Of a stretch of 64,000 bases of DNA, positions 26,616 to 35,082 are shown one piece after another. The translations under genes were made by a program, and so were the position numbers. The notes beneath the pieces were generated by a model. That model was not told the DNA's origin. It made no database searches and saw nothing but the letters and a program-made list of their open reading frames with translations. Numbering within the stretch: position 1 is the first letter of the stretch; every line of letters starts with the position of its first letter. The stretch is from Gluconacetobacter diazotrophicus PA1 5 (lineage in GTDB: Bacteria > Pseudomonadota > Alphaproteobacteria > Acetobacterales > Acetobacteraceae). The stretch covers positions 894,001 to 958,000 of the forward strand of contig NC_010125.1 in NCBI RefSeq assembly GCF_000067045.1, given 5' to 3'.

Positions 26616-26666
26616 GGCGGGCTCCAGACCGGATGGTTGCGAAAAGGCAGGCGGGGGGGGCGACCG

Positions 26667-28097
26667 TCAGAGCGTCGCGTGGATCTTCAGGCCGATCGCG
26701 TCGATCGCGGGTTTGTTGCGCTGCAGGTTGGGCCGCATGATCCGCTGGTAGTCCGGCTGGATCGAGAGCCCCTCGCAGACGTGGATGTTGTAGGTGGCTT
26801 CCAGCACGCTGATATGGCTTTGCGGATAGGTGGCATTGGCCGGCAGCTTGCGCCCCGCTGCGTAATCGAGCCATTGCGTATCGACAAGGTCCGGACTGGC
26901 CGTGGCCCGCGAGACCTCGATGCCGAACGTGTCGTCGGGGCGCGCGCGCCAGAAGCCCCGGTCCACGATCCCGAAATAATATTGATAGAGGTACGGGCTG
27001 CTTTCCGGCGTGTTACGCACCAGGCCGGCCATGACATAGAATCCGTTGAGCGGGCCATGGCCGTTGCGGATCAGCATCTGGTCGCCTTCGATCCAGAGCT
27101 GCGTCTTGCCGGTGTCCATCCGCGCGGCCCTGCGCGTCAGCGCCAGGGGGGCGCCGTTAACATCGTAGTAATTGTCGGCGTAGTTCGAGGAATCGTAGGC
27201 GACGCCGACCTTGTAGTGGCCGACAAGCTGGTTCCTGCCGAAGGACGGGATCAGGCCGACCTCGACCGGAACGTAGACGCCGGTATAGAGATTCGTGTTG
27301 AAGTTGAATCCGGTGCGGTCATACCGATTGGTATTGAGGTCCGGATTGACGCCGTACAGTCCGGCCTGCGCGTAGACCCCGTGCATGGGCCAGTAGCGTA
27401 CGCGCGTCCCCCAGGTCGAACCCGGATAGGTGCCGAAACCCGCGGCGCCGCGGGTCAGGGATTTGGGGTTTCCGCACATGGATTTGTTCATGAACGTGCA
27501 GAACAGGGGGGACGCGGAAAAGTCGATATTGACCGGCAGCTTGCCGATCGCGATCTGCACGCGGTCGTGGAACAGGTTCTGCGTGCCATAGACATAGACC
27601 ATGTGAACGGCCGTATTGCCGCCGCCGCCATAGATCTCCTGGAATCCGTTGAGTGACCTGTCACCGAAATCGGCGGCCATGTTATGGCCCGCCCGATTGA
27701 CGATGGCCGCATGGGTCACAAAGCCGCGCCAGCCCACCAGCTTGTCCCAATCCAGGTCCAACTGTACGCCGATCTGGTGCGCATAGCCTGCGTCCCCGGC
27801 ATTGCCGGCATCGAGCGCCAGTGCGCTTTCGCTGGTATAGTCGATGACCAGGCCGATCCCCTTGCGATTGAGGTTCTGGACGGCATTGCCCCAGGCCGAA
27901 ACCATATGTTCAACCGGCGGGGTGAACGGGGTGTTCGCGTACGATGTGGGGGTATCGAGCGAGAAGGACGGGGCGGTTTCCGCGACCGGACCACGATATT
28001 GCGCGCGGGCGGGATGGCAGGAAAGGACGGCTACGGCCGCCATGATCCAGATGCGCCAGGCAAGGCTGGGGCGCGTGCGCGAAAAAGTGATACGCAT
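26667..28097 (-). CDS. OprB-family carbohydrate porin
   Basis: 476-residue outer-membrane beta-barrel of the carbohydrate-selective OprB family, taking up sugars across the outer membrane. A signal peptide (IWIMAAVAVLSCHPARAQ) is followed by alternating amphipathic strands rich in aromatic residues, and by family segments such as GKLPVNIDFSASPLFC and VLEATYNIHVCEGLSIQPDYQ near the end. The C-terminus IGLKIHATL is barrel-like. ATG 28097 places the signal peptide correctly, although its ribosome site is weak. The adjacent upstream gap holds its promoter. Confidence 0.9.
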   Translation of the reverse strand: MRITFSRTRPSLAWRIWIMAAVAVLSCHPARAQYRGPVAETAPSFSLDTPTSYANTPFTPPVEHMVSAWGNAVQNLNRKGIGLVIDYTSESALALDAGNAGDAGYAHQIGVQLDLDWDKLVGWRGFVTHAAIVNRAGHNMAADFGDRSLNGFQEIYGGGGNTAVHMVYVYGTQNLFHDRVQIAIGKLPVNIDFSASPLFCTFMNKSMCGNPKSLTRGAAGFGTYPGSTWGTRVRYWPMHGVYAQAGLYGVNPDLNTNRYDRTGFNFNTNLYTGVYVPVEVGLIPSFGRNQLVGHYKVGVAYDSSNYADNYYDVNGAPLALTRRAARMDTGKTQLWIEGDQMLIRNGHGPLNGFYVMAGLVRNTPESSPYLYQYYFGIVDRGFWRARPDDTFGIEVSRATASPDLVDTQWLDYAAGRKLPANATYPQSHISVLEATYNIHVCEGLSIQPDYQRIMRPNLQRNKPAIDAIGLKIHATL

Positions 28098-28528
28098 TCT
28101 GTTCCAGGATGGATGGGATGGAACGCAGAACCGGCAAGGCAGGCGCTTCGCGGGCCTGGAGAACCATCAGGTGACGTGGGGGGCGGTCGGAAGTCAGGAA
28201 CAATAAGGAATCGTCTTCCTCGTTTTCCGGGAAGCACGCCCCGGCCGGGAAGAAAACGCGAGATCGTTTCTGTGGGTTATGACGATTTTATGTTTGATGT
28301 TTTTATGGTGTTGTCATGATCCGTGGTCGCTGGGTCGCGATCCGAAACCAGACCGTATATCGCCGGGGCGACGAGCACGTAATAAACAATTTGCGATGAC
28401 GGGTCAGGTCGCGCGGTTGCGCGGTGCGGTCCCCAGGGACGTGCCCCCGCGGTTATACAGCATGCTCACTGGGGGAAACGCCGTCTGGAGGACGCCCGTC
28501 TTCGGGACGGCCCGCCAGTCCCACCGTT
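28098..28528. other. 431-base gap upstream of the porin gene
   Basis: No credible coding frame. The stretch 28255-28340 is unusually AT-rich for this DNA and probably contains the porin promoter, read leftward. A weak 5-bp hairpin (CCGTC and GACGG) near 28492 lies after the acyltransferase stop and might be a terminator. I see no other structure. Confidence 0.5.
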
Positions 28529-29707
28529 CTACTCCTCGCCCGCCGCGCGGTAGGGCGACAGCGTGTCCAGTTCGGCGATTTCCTGCAGCGTCGCGGCGCG
28601 TTCCTCGGCCACGAAATCGGCGACGGCGGCGCGCAGACCGGGATGGGCGATCCAGTGCGCCGAATAGGTGGCGCAGGGGCGGTAGCCGCGCTGGATCTTG
28701 TGGTGGCCCTGCGCCCCGGCCTCGACACGCTCCAGTCCGTGGGCGATGGCGAAATCGATGGCGCGATAATAGCACAGTTCGAAATGCAGGAACGGATAGT
28801 CGCCGTCGCATCCCCAGTTGCGGCCATATAGCGTGCTCGCCCCCATCAGGTTCAGCGCGCCCGCGACCGGCCGGCCGTCGCGTTCGGCCAGCATCAGCAC
28901 CACCCGGTCGCCCAGGCGTTCCGACAGCAGGGGGAAGAACGCCCGCGTCAGATAGGCGCTGCCCCATTTGCGATCGACGGTCGAGGTATAGAACCGATAG
29001 AAATGCGCCCACAGGTCGGGCGTGATTTCGGCGCCCCGGACGGTGCGGAAGGTCAGGCCGCACTGGTTGGCGTCCCGGCGTTCGCGCTTCAGAACCTTGC
29101 GCTTGCGCGACGACAGCGCGGCCAGGAAATCGTCGAAACTGCCATAGCCGCGATTGTCCCAGTGGAACTGCACCCCCAGCCGTTGCAGCCACCCCGCCTC
29201 GCCGAACTGCTCGTATTCCTCCTGCGTGCAGAAGGTAGCATGCACCGAGGACAGGCCGAGTTCCCCGCACGCCTGGCGCAGCGCGCCGATCAGCGCCAGC
29301 CGCAGGGCGGGGGCATGGTCCGTCCCGTCGGGCAGCGCATCGGGGCGGACCAGCAGGCGTGGCCCCGGCACGGGCGAGAACGGCACCGCGACCTGCAATT
29401 TCGGATAATAGTCGCCCCCCGCCTGTTCCAGGGCGCGGGCCCAGGACTGGTCGAAGACATATTCGCCGTAGGAATGCGATTTGGCGTACATCGGCGCCAC
29501 GGCCAGCACGCGGTCCGCGCCGTCGCGGATGGCGGCATGCTGCGGCAGCCAGCCGGTACGCGGACCGGCCGATCCGCTATCTTCCAGCGCCGAGAGGAAG
29601 GCGTGGCTGACGAAGGGATTGTCCGCCCCGGCGCATGCATCCCACTCCGCCGCCGGAATGTCGGCGATGGCGCGATGCAGGCTCAGGCTCAGTTTCGGGG
29701 CGGTCAC
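28529..29707 (-). CDS. FemAB-like GNAT-fold acyltransferase
   Basis: 392-residue member of the FemAB-like/DUF482 group of double-GNAT proteins. Recognisable pieces are the N-terminal IPAAEWDACAGADNPFVSHAFL, then SSRKRKVLKRERRDA in the middle, AHFYRFYTSTVDRKWGSAYLTR and the C-terminal GAQGHHKIQRGYRPC. Related proteins attach amino acids to peptidoglycan or lipids, but substrates of this subgroup are not established. A GTG at 29707 is chosen because it lies just after the adjacent ridA stop; the frame extends further upstream inside ridA with out-of-frame-like residues. Same strand as ridA, 16 bases apart. Confidence 0.85.
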   Translation of the reverse strand: MTAPKLSLSLHRAIADIPAAEWDACAGADNPFVSHAFLSALEDSGSAGPRTGWLPQHAAIRDGADRVLAVAPMYAKSHSYGEYVFDQSWARALEQAGGDYYPKLQVAVPFSPVPGPRLLVRPDALPDGTDHAPALRLALIGALRQACGELGLSSVHATFCTQEEYEQFGEAGWLQRLGVQFHWDNRGYGSFDDFLAALSSRKRKVLKRERRDANQCGLTFRTVRGAEITPDLWAHFYRFYTSTVDRKWGSAYLTRAFFPLLSERLGDRVVLMLAERDGRPVAGALNLMGASTLYGRNWGCDGDYPFLHFELCYYRAIDFAIAHGLERVEAGAQGHHKIQRGYRPCATYSAHWIAHPGLRAAVADFVAEERAATLQEIAELDTLSPYRAAGEE

Positions 29708-29723
29708 GTTCGTGCGCCCCGGA

Positions 29724-30191
29724 TCAGGCGATCTCGAACAGGCCCTCGACCTCGACGGCGGCGTCCAGCGGCAGGGACGGCACGCCGATGGTCGAGCGGG
29801 CATGCCGCCCGGCATCGCCGAAGATCGCGACCGCCAGGTCCGACGCGCCGTTCATGACCGTGGCGTGCTGGGTAAAGCCGGGCACGCAGGATACGAACCC
29901 GCCCAGCCGTACCACGCGCCGCACCCGCGACAGGTCGCCCACCGCGGCGCGGACCTGCGCGATCACGTTGATCATGCAGTGGCGCGCGGCATCGACCCCG
30001 ACCTCGGTCGCGACATCGGCGCCCAGCTTGCCGGTGGCGAACAGCTTGCCGTCGACCAGCGGCAACTGGCCGGAGACGACCAGCAGCGATCCGCTGACGA
30101 CGGTGCCGACATAGGTTGCGACGGGGACGGGTGGCGTGGGCAGGACGATGCCGTGCCGGTCCAGGCGGGCTTCGGGTGTGCTGTCCGTCAT
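29724..30191 (-). CDS. RidA-family (YjgF/YER057c/UK114) protein, long form
   Basis: 155-residue RidA-superfamily protein related to enamine/imine deaminases that hydrolyse reactive 2-aminoacrylate. It belongs to the longer subgroup with VSGQLPLVDGKLFATGKLGADV, followed by VRRVVRLGGFVSCVPGF and NGASDLAVAIFGDAGRHARSTIGVPSLPLDAAVEVEGLFEI. It keeps the RST motif, with the family arginine (HARSTIG) near the C-terminus. Same operon as the FemAB-like gene. A second, shorter RidA protein is encoded at 63436-63786. Confidence 0.9.
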   Translation of the reverse strand: MTDSTPEARLDRHGIVLPTPPVPVATYVGTVVSGSLLVVSGQLPLVDGKLFATGKLGADVATEVGVDAARHCMINVIAQVRAAVGDLSRVRRVVRLGGFVSCVPGFTQHATVMNGASDLAVAIFGDAGRHARSTIGVPSLPLDAAVEVEGLFEIA

Positions 30192-30245
30192 GGGAGACTC
30201 CTGTTCAAATGGTCGCGGGCGTTTGTCCGGCCGCAGGGCGGCCGA

Positions 30246-31871
30246 TCAGCCCACCAGCCGCAACCGGCCGCCGCGCCGCCCCCCCGAAGCGCGGCCATCG
30301 GGTGCGGCGGGAAAATCCAGCGGCAGCATCGGCGACGGGGCATCGGCGATGTCGTCCTGATGCGGCGCGTCGGGCAGTCTGTGGCCCAGATAGGCATCCG
30401 ACAAGGCCCGGAACGCATAATCCAGCAGAGAGGTGGCATAGGATGCAACCGAATCCCCCTCCACCGTGCCGGCGGGGCCGAAACGCGTATAGGCGAACGC
30501 ATCCACATAGGCGTCCAGCGGCGCGCCGTATTGCAGGCCGATGCTGACCGCCTGGCCCAGCGCGTCCATCAGGCCGCGCGCCATCGGGCCCTCGCGCGCC
30601 GGGGTGATCGCGACCTCGCCCAGCGTGCCGTCCTCGTATTCGCCGGTGCGCAGGAACAGCCGGTGGCCGCCGACACTGGCCTTCTGCGTGAAGCCGCCAT
30701 GGCGTGCCGGCAGGTTGCGCCGTGCCCCGCGTTCCAGCGCCAGGCGCGCGCGCAGCGGCACGGCCGTGGCGTCGGGCCGGGCGGGCATGCGGTCGACGAA
30801 CCCGGCCACGGCGCGATGCATGGCCTGATGGGCCTGGGTGTCGGGCAGCCGCAGCACGGTCTCGCCCGCCAGGGCGGCGGCGAAGGCGGATTCGGGCGTC
30901 AGGCCGCGCCAGGCCAGCCGTGCCAGGGTGCTGGCGGCCAGGCGCCCGTCCGGCCGCAGGGGCGAGAAGATCGGGGCCAGCCCGCAGGCCTCGACCCCCA
31001 GCAGGGCGTCGATCGGGCCGGGGGCGGAAAATCCGGTCTCGATGCGGGGCAGGATGGTGTCGGTTTCCACCGCGGCATCGCGCCAGACGGCCCGGGCGGC
31101 CTCCGCCAGGCCCGGCACGACGCTGCGCGCGGGCGGCAGCAGCAGGGAATCGACCCCGCCGCCGGCATGCGCGACCGACGTCGCCAGCGACGCCAGGCTG
31201 CACGCCACGTCACGTGCCGTCTCGCTGTCATAATCCAGGCCCAGCGCGGCCAGGCAGGCATCGAGGTTGGTCAGCAGCAGGTTGCCCGCGACCAGGGGCG
31301 GCTGGGGCAGGTCCGACTGGCGCGGATCGGGACCGGCCCCGGTTTTCGTCCCCGCCCTGGCCCCCGCCGTGCGGGCCTTGGCCTTGCCGCCGGTCGGAGG
31401 CGCCGGAGGCGGAAGGTCGAGGAACGGCAGTTCACCGTTGCGCAGCGCGGCCTTGCGCTCGGCGGCGTCGCGCAGCACCAGGCACATCAGGCGCAGCGCG
31501 GCCACGAAATCGTCGGCCAGGAAGCCGGACCCGGGCTGCACGAACCCCGCCAGGTTGACGATGAAGCCGGGGCGCCGGTCATGCTGGCCGGTCCACAGCG
31601 ACTCCGTCGGGGCGGCCTGGCGCATCATCAGCAGGCATGACAGCGACCGCGCCTGGGCGGCAAGGGGACCGACCGCCAGGTCGTCCACCCAGCGCGCGGC
31701 CTCGGCCGCCAGGCGGACCGTGCCGCGCCCCGGCGCCATCCGCGCCAGCGCAGCCGCGGCCTCGTCGTCCCAATCGACGGGCAGGGTGACGGCGCGGAGG
31801 GCGTCGTCCGGGTCCGCGGCGGCCTGCGTGGTACGCATGCGTACGCCGTTCCAATGGCTTCGGGCTGTCAT
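30246..31871 (-). CDS. NrdJ-derived TSCPD-domain protein without reductase catalytic core
   Basis: 541-residue protein whose last third is a TSCPD domain as found at the C-terminus of B12-dependent ribonucleotide reductase NrdJ: VGGHRLFLRTGEYEDGTLGEV, AVSIGLQYGAPLDAYVDAFAYTRF, SLLDYAFRALSDAYLG. The central part (NLDACLAALGLDYDSETARDVACSLA) also resembles NrdJ, but the class II reductase cysteine motifs and cobalamin region are not visible. It is probably a paralogue with a non-catalytic or regulatory role. Start is ATG 31871 (31877 equally possible). An NrdR-like box lies about 70 bases upstream. Confidence 0.75.
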   Translation of the reverse strand: MTARSHWNGVRMRTTQAAADPDDALRAVTLPVDWDDEAAAALARMAPGRGTVRLAAEAARWVDDLAVGPLAAQARSLSCLLMMRQAAPTESLWTGQHDRRPGFIVNLAGFVQPGSGFLADDFVAALRLMCLVLRDAAERKAALRNGELPFLDLPPPAPPTGGKAKARTAGARAGTKTGAGPDPRQSDLPQPPLVAGNLLLTNLDACLAALGLDYDSETARDVACSLASLATSVAHAGGGVDSLLLPPARSVVPGLAEAARAVWRDAAVETDTILPRIETGFSAPGPIDALLGVEACGLAPIFSPLRPDGRLAASTLARLAWRGLTPESAFAAALAGETVLRLPDTQAHQAMHRAVAGFVDRMPARPDATAVPLRARLALERGARRNLPARHGGFTQKASVGGHRLFLRTGEYEDGTLGEVAITPAREGPMARGLMDALGQAVSIGLQYGAPLDAYVDAFAYTRFGPAGTVEGDSVASYATSLLDYAFRALSDAYLGHRLPDAPHQDDIADAPSPMLPLDFPAAPDGRASGGRRGGRLRLVG

Positions 31872-31939
31872 GACCATCAGTCTAGGCTCGCTTCGTGACG
31901 GGGCGAAAGCCGGATATGGTAGGTCCATACCTATACAGA

Positions 31940-31955
31940 CCACTGTATATTGTGG
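31940..31955. promoter_or_regulatory. NrdR-box-like palindrome
   Basis: The 16-mer CCACTGTATATTGTGG matches the NrdR consensus acaCwAtATaTwGtgt at 13 of 16 positions by my count, including CAC and GTG flanks and the ATAT core. It lies 69 bases upstream of the NrdJ-like gene. A second dyad, TATACAG-ACCA-CTGTATA, overlaps it at 31932-31949. Only one NrdR-like box is seen, whereas the sites are usually paired. Confidence 0.5.
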
Positions 31956-32057
31956 ATATGGGGGATAACTCGCGGGTTCCGCGATCCCGGACATGTGAGG
32001 ATGCGCGCCGTCGGCGCGGGATGGACCCGGAGCGGAAAACGAGGCTAGTCTGCGGCC

Positions 32058-32426
32058 ATGGCAAATCTCGGCACCCGGATCTACACCAAATTCAAGGGCC
32101 GTCTGGTCGGCAAGGACGCCGACGGTCGCTGCTATTACGAGGCGCGGACCGCGAATCGCACCGGCGGCGGCGTGACCCGGCACGAACGCTGGGTCATCTA
32201 CCATAAGGGCGAGGACGCGTCGGCCGTGCCGGCGGAATGGTGGGGGTGGCTGCATCACCAGGATGCGGCCCCGCTGCCGGAAAGCGCCCGCCAGCCCTGG
32301 CAGGTGCCTTTCCAGCCCAACCGCACCGGCACCCCCGAGGCCTACCGCCCCCCCGGCAGCGATTATCGTGGCGGCCGGCGTGCCGAATCGACCAGCGATT
32401 ATGAGGCGTGGTTTCCCGAAGGGTGA
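32058..32426 (+). CDS. NDUFA12-family complex I accessory subunit
   Basis: 122-residue protein of the NDUFA12/17.2-kDa family, an accessory subunit of respiratory complex I found in alphaproteobacteria and mitochondria. The signature is GRLVGKDADGRCYYEAR, RHERWVIYHKGEDASAVPAEWWGWLHH and a proline-rich end PQPNRTGTPEAY-like (here PFQPNRTGTPEAYRPPGSDY). It lies far from the nuo operon, next to mlaD, an order I know from other alphaproteobacteria. The promoter region is shared with the divergent NrdJ-like gene. Confidence 0.93.
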   Translation: MANLGTRIYTKFKGRLVGKDADGRCYYEARTANRTGGGVTRHERWVIYHKGEDASAVPAEWWGWLHHQDAAPLPESARQPWQVPFQPNRTGTPEAYRPPGSDYRGGRRAESTSDYEAWFPEG

Positions 32427-32484
32427 ATCGGCGGACGTAACCTGTTAAGGTCTGCCCGCCGTAGTATTAGGGAAACGATGTCAT

Positions 32485-33075
32485 ATGGTCAGTGCGGTTC
32501 CAGTCAAAGGGGGCCGGAGTTCGGTCGAACTCGCCGCGGGATGCGCGGTGCTTGCCGTGCTGGGCGGGTTGCTCGCCCTTGCGGTGGTCGACAAGGGGCA
32601 CCGGCATGAGGACGGGTATCGTCTCAATGCCGCCTTCGCCCATATCGACGGGTTGTCCGTGGGCTCCGACGTTCGGCTGGCGGGCGTGACCGTCGGGCAG
32701 GTGGTCGCCGAACGGGTCGATCCGTCCAGCTTCAAGGCCCAGGTGACGTTCACGGTCCGCCCCGATATTCACCTGCCGACCGACAGCGCCGCCATCATCA
32801 CCAGCGACAGCCTGCTGGGCGGGAAGTACATCGCCCTGTCGCCGGGCGGGAACGACGCCACGCTGCACCCGGGGGCGGCGATCGCCGAGACGCAGGGATC
32901 GATCAGCCTGGAACAATTGCTCAGCCGCTTCATCTTCTCGGTGACCGATTCCATGACGCGGAACAATCAGCAGAAGGCGAATGCCCAGGGTACCGGTACC
33001 CAGGGTGCGCCCCAGGCAACCGGTCCGGGCAGTGCGCCGGCGGGGGGGCATGGCGGCGGGGACGATCTGCCATGA
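32485..33075 (+). CDS. mlaD: MlaD-type MCE-domain phospholipid transport protein
   Basis: 196-residue membrane-anchored MCE protein, the periplasmic substrate-binding ring of the Mla pathway that returns phospholipids from the outer to the inner membrane. One N-terminal membrane segment (AAGCAVLAVLGGLLALAVV, about 16-35) is followed by the MCE domain from YRLNAAFAHIDGLSVGSDVRLAGVTVGQV to GGKYIALSPGG, and a Gly/Gln-rich tail. The rest of the Mla system is not in the window. Its stop overlaps the next start (ATGA), so it begins an operon of three small envelope genes. Confidence 0.92.
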   Translation: MVSAVPVKGGRSSVELAAGCAVLAVLGGLLALAVVDKGHRHEDGYRLNAAFAHIDGLSVGSDVRLAGVTVGQVVAERVDPSSFKAQVTFTVRPDIHLPTDSAAIITSDSLLGGKYIALSPGGNDATLHPGAAIAETQGSISLEQLLSRFIFSVTDSMTRNNQQKANAQGTGTQGAPQATGPGSAPAGGHGGGDDLP

Positions 33076-33326
33076 ACGCCACGGATGTGAATGACGAGGT
33101 GCAAAAGGACGGGGCCCTGCCCGCGCCGCCCGCGATCTGGCGCCAGTCCGACGGCAGCCCGGTTTCCTGTCAGGACAAGATCCGGGTCCTGGCCGAAAAT
33201 TACGCCGAACTGTGCGACGTCATGCGCGATGCGTTCGAAGACGCGGTGCTGATCGGCGTCGATGAGGACGAAATGCGGCGGATCATTTCGGGAATCGTAG
33301 CCGCCTTGCGAAGCCCAAGATCTTGA
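33072..33326 (+). CDS. small conserved hypothetical protein
   Basis: 84-residue acidic protein without signal peptide or membrane segment. The N-terminal half is proline-rich (LPAPPAIWRQSDGSPVSC) and the C-terminal half is helical (KIRVLAENYAELCDVMRDAFEDAVLIGVDEDEMRRIISGIVAAL). I do not recognise a named family. Its start overlaps the mlaD stop (ATGA) and its stop overlaps the TTG start of the DUF2155 gene, so all three are translationally coupled. Confidence 0.7.
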   Translation: MNATDVNDEVQKDGALPAPPAIWRQSDGSPVSCQDKIRVLAENYAELCDVMRDAFEDAVLIGVDEDEMRRIISGIVAALRSPRS

Positions 33327-34327
33327 GACTGATTCTGTCCCTGGCCGTCCTGTCGGCGGTCCCGGTGGGGATCGCGGCGCGGGCGGCGGAAATGGTGCCT
33401 CCGCCGCTGGTTTATCCCGCCGATACCTGGCAGGGCCGCTCGGTCGCCACCGTCCGGGTGCTGGACGGGTTGGATTCCCACGTCCAGTCGCTGACGATTC
33501 CGGTCGGGCAGGACGTGACGTACCGGGCGCTGACCATCCATGTCGGCGCCTGCCGCGACCGGCCGGCGACGCTGGTGCCCGATTCGGCCGGATGGCTGAC
33601 GATCCGCGACACGCGGCAGGACGGGCGGGGCTTCGACGGCTGGATGCTGGCGGGCGAGCCGTTCCTGGGTGTGTTCCAGGACCCGGTCTATACCGTGCAA
33701 ATCGTCAGCTGCACCGGGGATATCGTGGCCCCTATTCCCCCGCCCCTGACCGTGGCCGCCACGGCGGCGGGGCAGGGGGCGCAGGCGGCCCCCGGAGTAC
33801 AGGTGCAGGGCGCGCAGACGCAGGGCGTGCAGATCCAGAGCACCCAGGTCCAGGTGCCCAGGCCGGTAATCCGCCGGGCGCCCCGACGCCCCAGGGTCCA
33901 GGTGCGGCCCCGGCTCCCGCTCCCGCCTCTCCGCCCCAGATGTCCGGCGCCCCGTTGTCCCTTTCGCCCCCACCCGACGAGCAGGCGCCTGCCTCCGGGG
34001 CGCCGCCGGTCGTGGCCGGAACCGGATTGCCCGTTCCGACTGTTGCGCCATCGGCCATTGCGGGCCAGCATGGGGCATTGCCGCCCCCGGTGCCGTATGG
34101 GGCGGCCGGGGGTGGGGGCGGGCCGCTTCCGCTGGGGCCGCCGGCGCTTCCGCCCCCGGTCCCGCCGACTTCCGCCGCGCCTCCGCCCGGCGCTTCCTCG
34201 GCGACGTCCCAGCCGGGACAGCCCCAATCCCTGCTTCCGCCCTGATGGCGGAGGCAGCAACCTCGGTCCGCGCGGCCGGTTCGGGATGAATGCCGTCCCA
34301 TCTACGCAAGGAGTGAGACGCCCATGA
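33323..34327 (+). CDS. DUF2155-domain secreted protein, probable frameshift in the 3' half
   Basis: Exported protein with a signal peptide (LSLAVLSAVPVGIAARA) and a DUF2155 domain (about residues 30-140) containing RVLDGLDSHVQSLTIPVGQ, YRALTIHVGACRDRP and GWMLAGEPFLGVFQDPVYTVQIVSC. The TTG start overlaps the preceding stop. After about residue 175 (near 33850-33870) this frame becomes Arg/Pro-rich shadow sequence, while another forward frame, ending at 34245, gives a plausible Pro/Ala/Gly-rich tail. So either a one-base frameshift or sequencing error is present and the native end is 34245, or the frame runs to 34327. The family function is unknown. Confidence 0.7.
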   Translation: MRLILSLAVLSAVPVGIAARAAEMVPPPLVYPADTWQGRSVATVRVLDGLDSHVQSLTIPVGQDVTYRALTIHVGACRDRPATLVPDSAGWLTIRDTRQDGRGFDGWMLAGEPFLGVFQDPVYTVQIVSCTGDIVAPIPPPLTVAATAAGQGAQAAPGVQVQGAQTQGVQIQSTQVQVPRPVIRRAPRRPRVQVRPRLPLPPLRPRCPAPRCPFRPHPTSRRLPPGRRRSWPEPDCPFRLLRHRPLRASMGHCRPRCRMGRPGVGAGRFRWGRRRFRPRSRRLPPRLRPALPRRRPSRDSPNPCFRPDGGGSNLGPRGRFGMNAVPSTQGVRRP

Positions 34328-35082
34328 CCCCGACGGACTATGCCGGCCCGGCCGGCCGTTTCATGCCCCCCCCGCACGAAGCCGCCCTGCTGCTGGATTT
34401 CGACGGCACGCTGGTCGATATCGCGCCCACGCCCGACTCGGTGGTGGTTCCGCCTGACCTGCTGGACGTGCTGCGGCAGCTGCGGGCAAAATGCGGCGAT
34501 GCGCTGGCGGTGATTTCGGGCCGGGCCGTGGACCAGATCGATCGTTTCCTGGGTGACGTGCCTTTCGCCGTCGCGGGTGAACACGGGATCGCGGTACGGC
34601 ATCGGCCGGACGGACCGATCGTGCGCGCCGACCTGCCGCATGTGCCCTCGACCTGGCTGCAGGCGGCGGAAACCCTGGCCGCGGCGCATCCGGGCGTACG
34701 GATCGAAACCAAGGTCGCGGGGTTCGTCCTGCATTATCGCGCGGCGCCCGAAACGGCCGACCTGCTGCGCGAGGCAGCAGAAACCTGGGTCGCACCCAGC
34801 AATGGGGCGTTCCATATCCAGGCCGCCAAGATGGCATGGGAAATCCGTCCCCACGGCGTGGACAAGGGCCATGCGGTCGCGGAACTGATGCAGTCGCCGC
34901 CCTTTGCCGGCCGGCATCCGATCTTCATCGGTGACGACGTGACGGACGAGGACGGCATTCGCCAGGCCGCCGCGCTGGGCGGCGTGGGGTTCCGCATCCC
35001 CAGGGATTTCCCCGATCCCGCCGCCTTCCGGGCCTGGCTGGCGACTCTGGCGAAAGGGGGGAACGATTCATGGGGCGTCTGA
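34324..35082 (+). CDS. otsB: trehalose-6-phosphate phosphatase
   Basis: 252-residue HAD-superfamily phosphatase making trehalose from trehalose-6-phosphate. The nucleophile motif LDFDGTLVDIAPTP is near residue 24 (Asp25, Asp27), the threonine/serine motif in AVISGRAVDQI, the cap region VAGEHGIAVRHRP and the C-terminal acidic motif FIGDDVTDEDGI. AAGGAG lies twelve bases upstream of the ATG. It overlaps otsA by 13 bases, forming the trehalose operon for osmotic and desiccation protection. Confidence 0.96.
   Translation: MTPTDYAGPAGRFMPPPHEAALLLDFDGTLVDIAPTPDSVVVPPDLLDVLRQLRAKCGDALAVISGRAVDQIDRFLGDVPFAVAGEHGIAVRHRPDGPIVRADLPHVPSTWLQAAETLAAAHPGVRIETKVAGFVLHYRAAPETADLLREAAETWVAPSNGAFHIQAAKMAWEIRPHGVDKGHAVAELMQSPPFAGRHPIFIGDDVTDEDGIRQAAALGGVGFRIPRDFPDPAAFRAWLATLAKGGNDSWGV

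Noticed and set aside
28481-28510. Possible terminator hairpin after the FemAB-like gene
   Set aside because: The stem is only five base pairs with no T-run; mentioned only as weak inside the gap entry.
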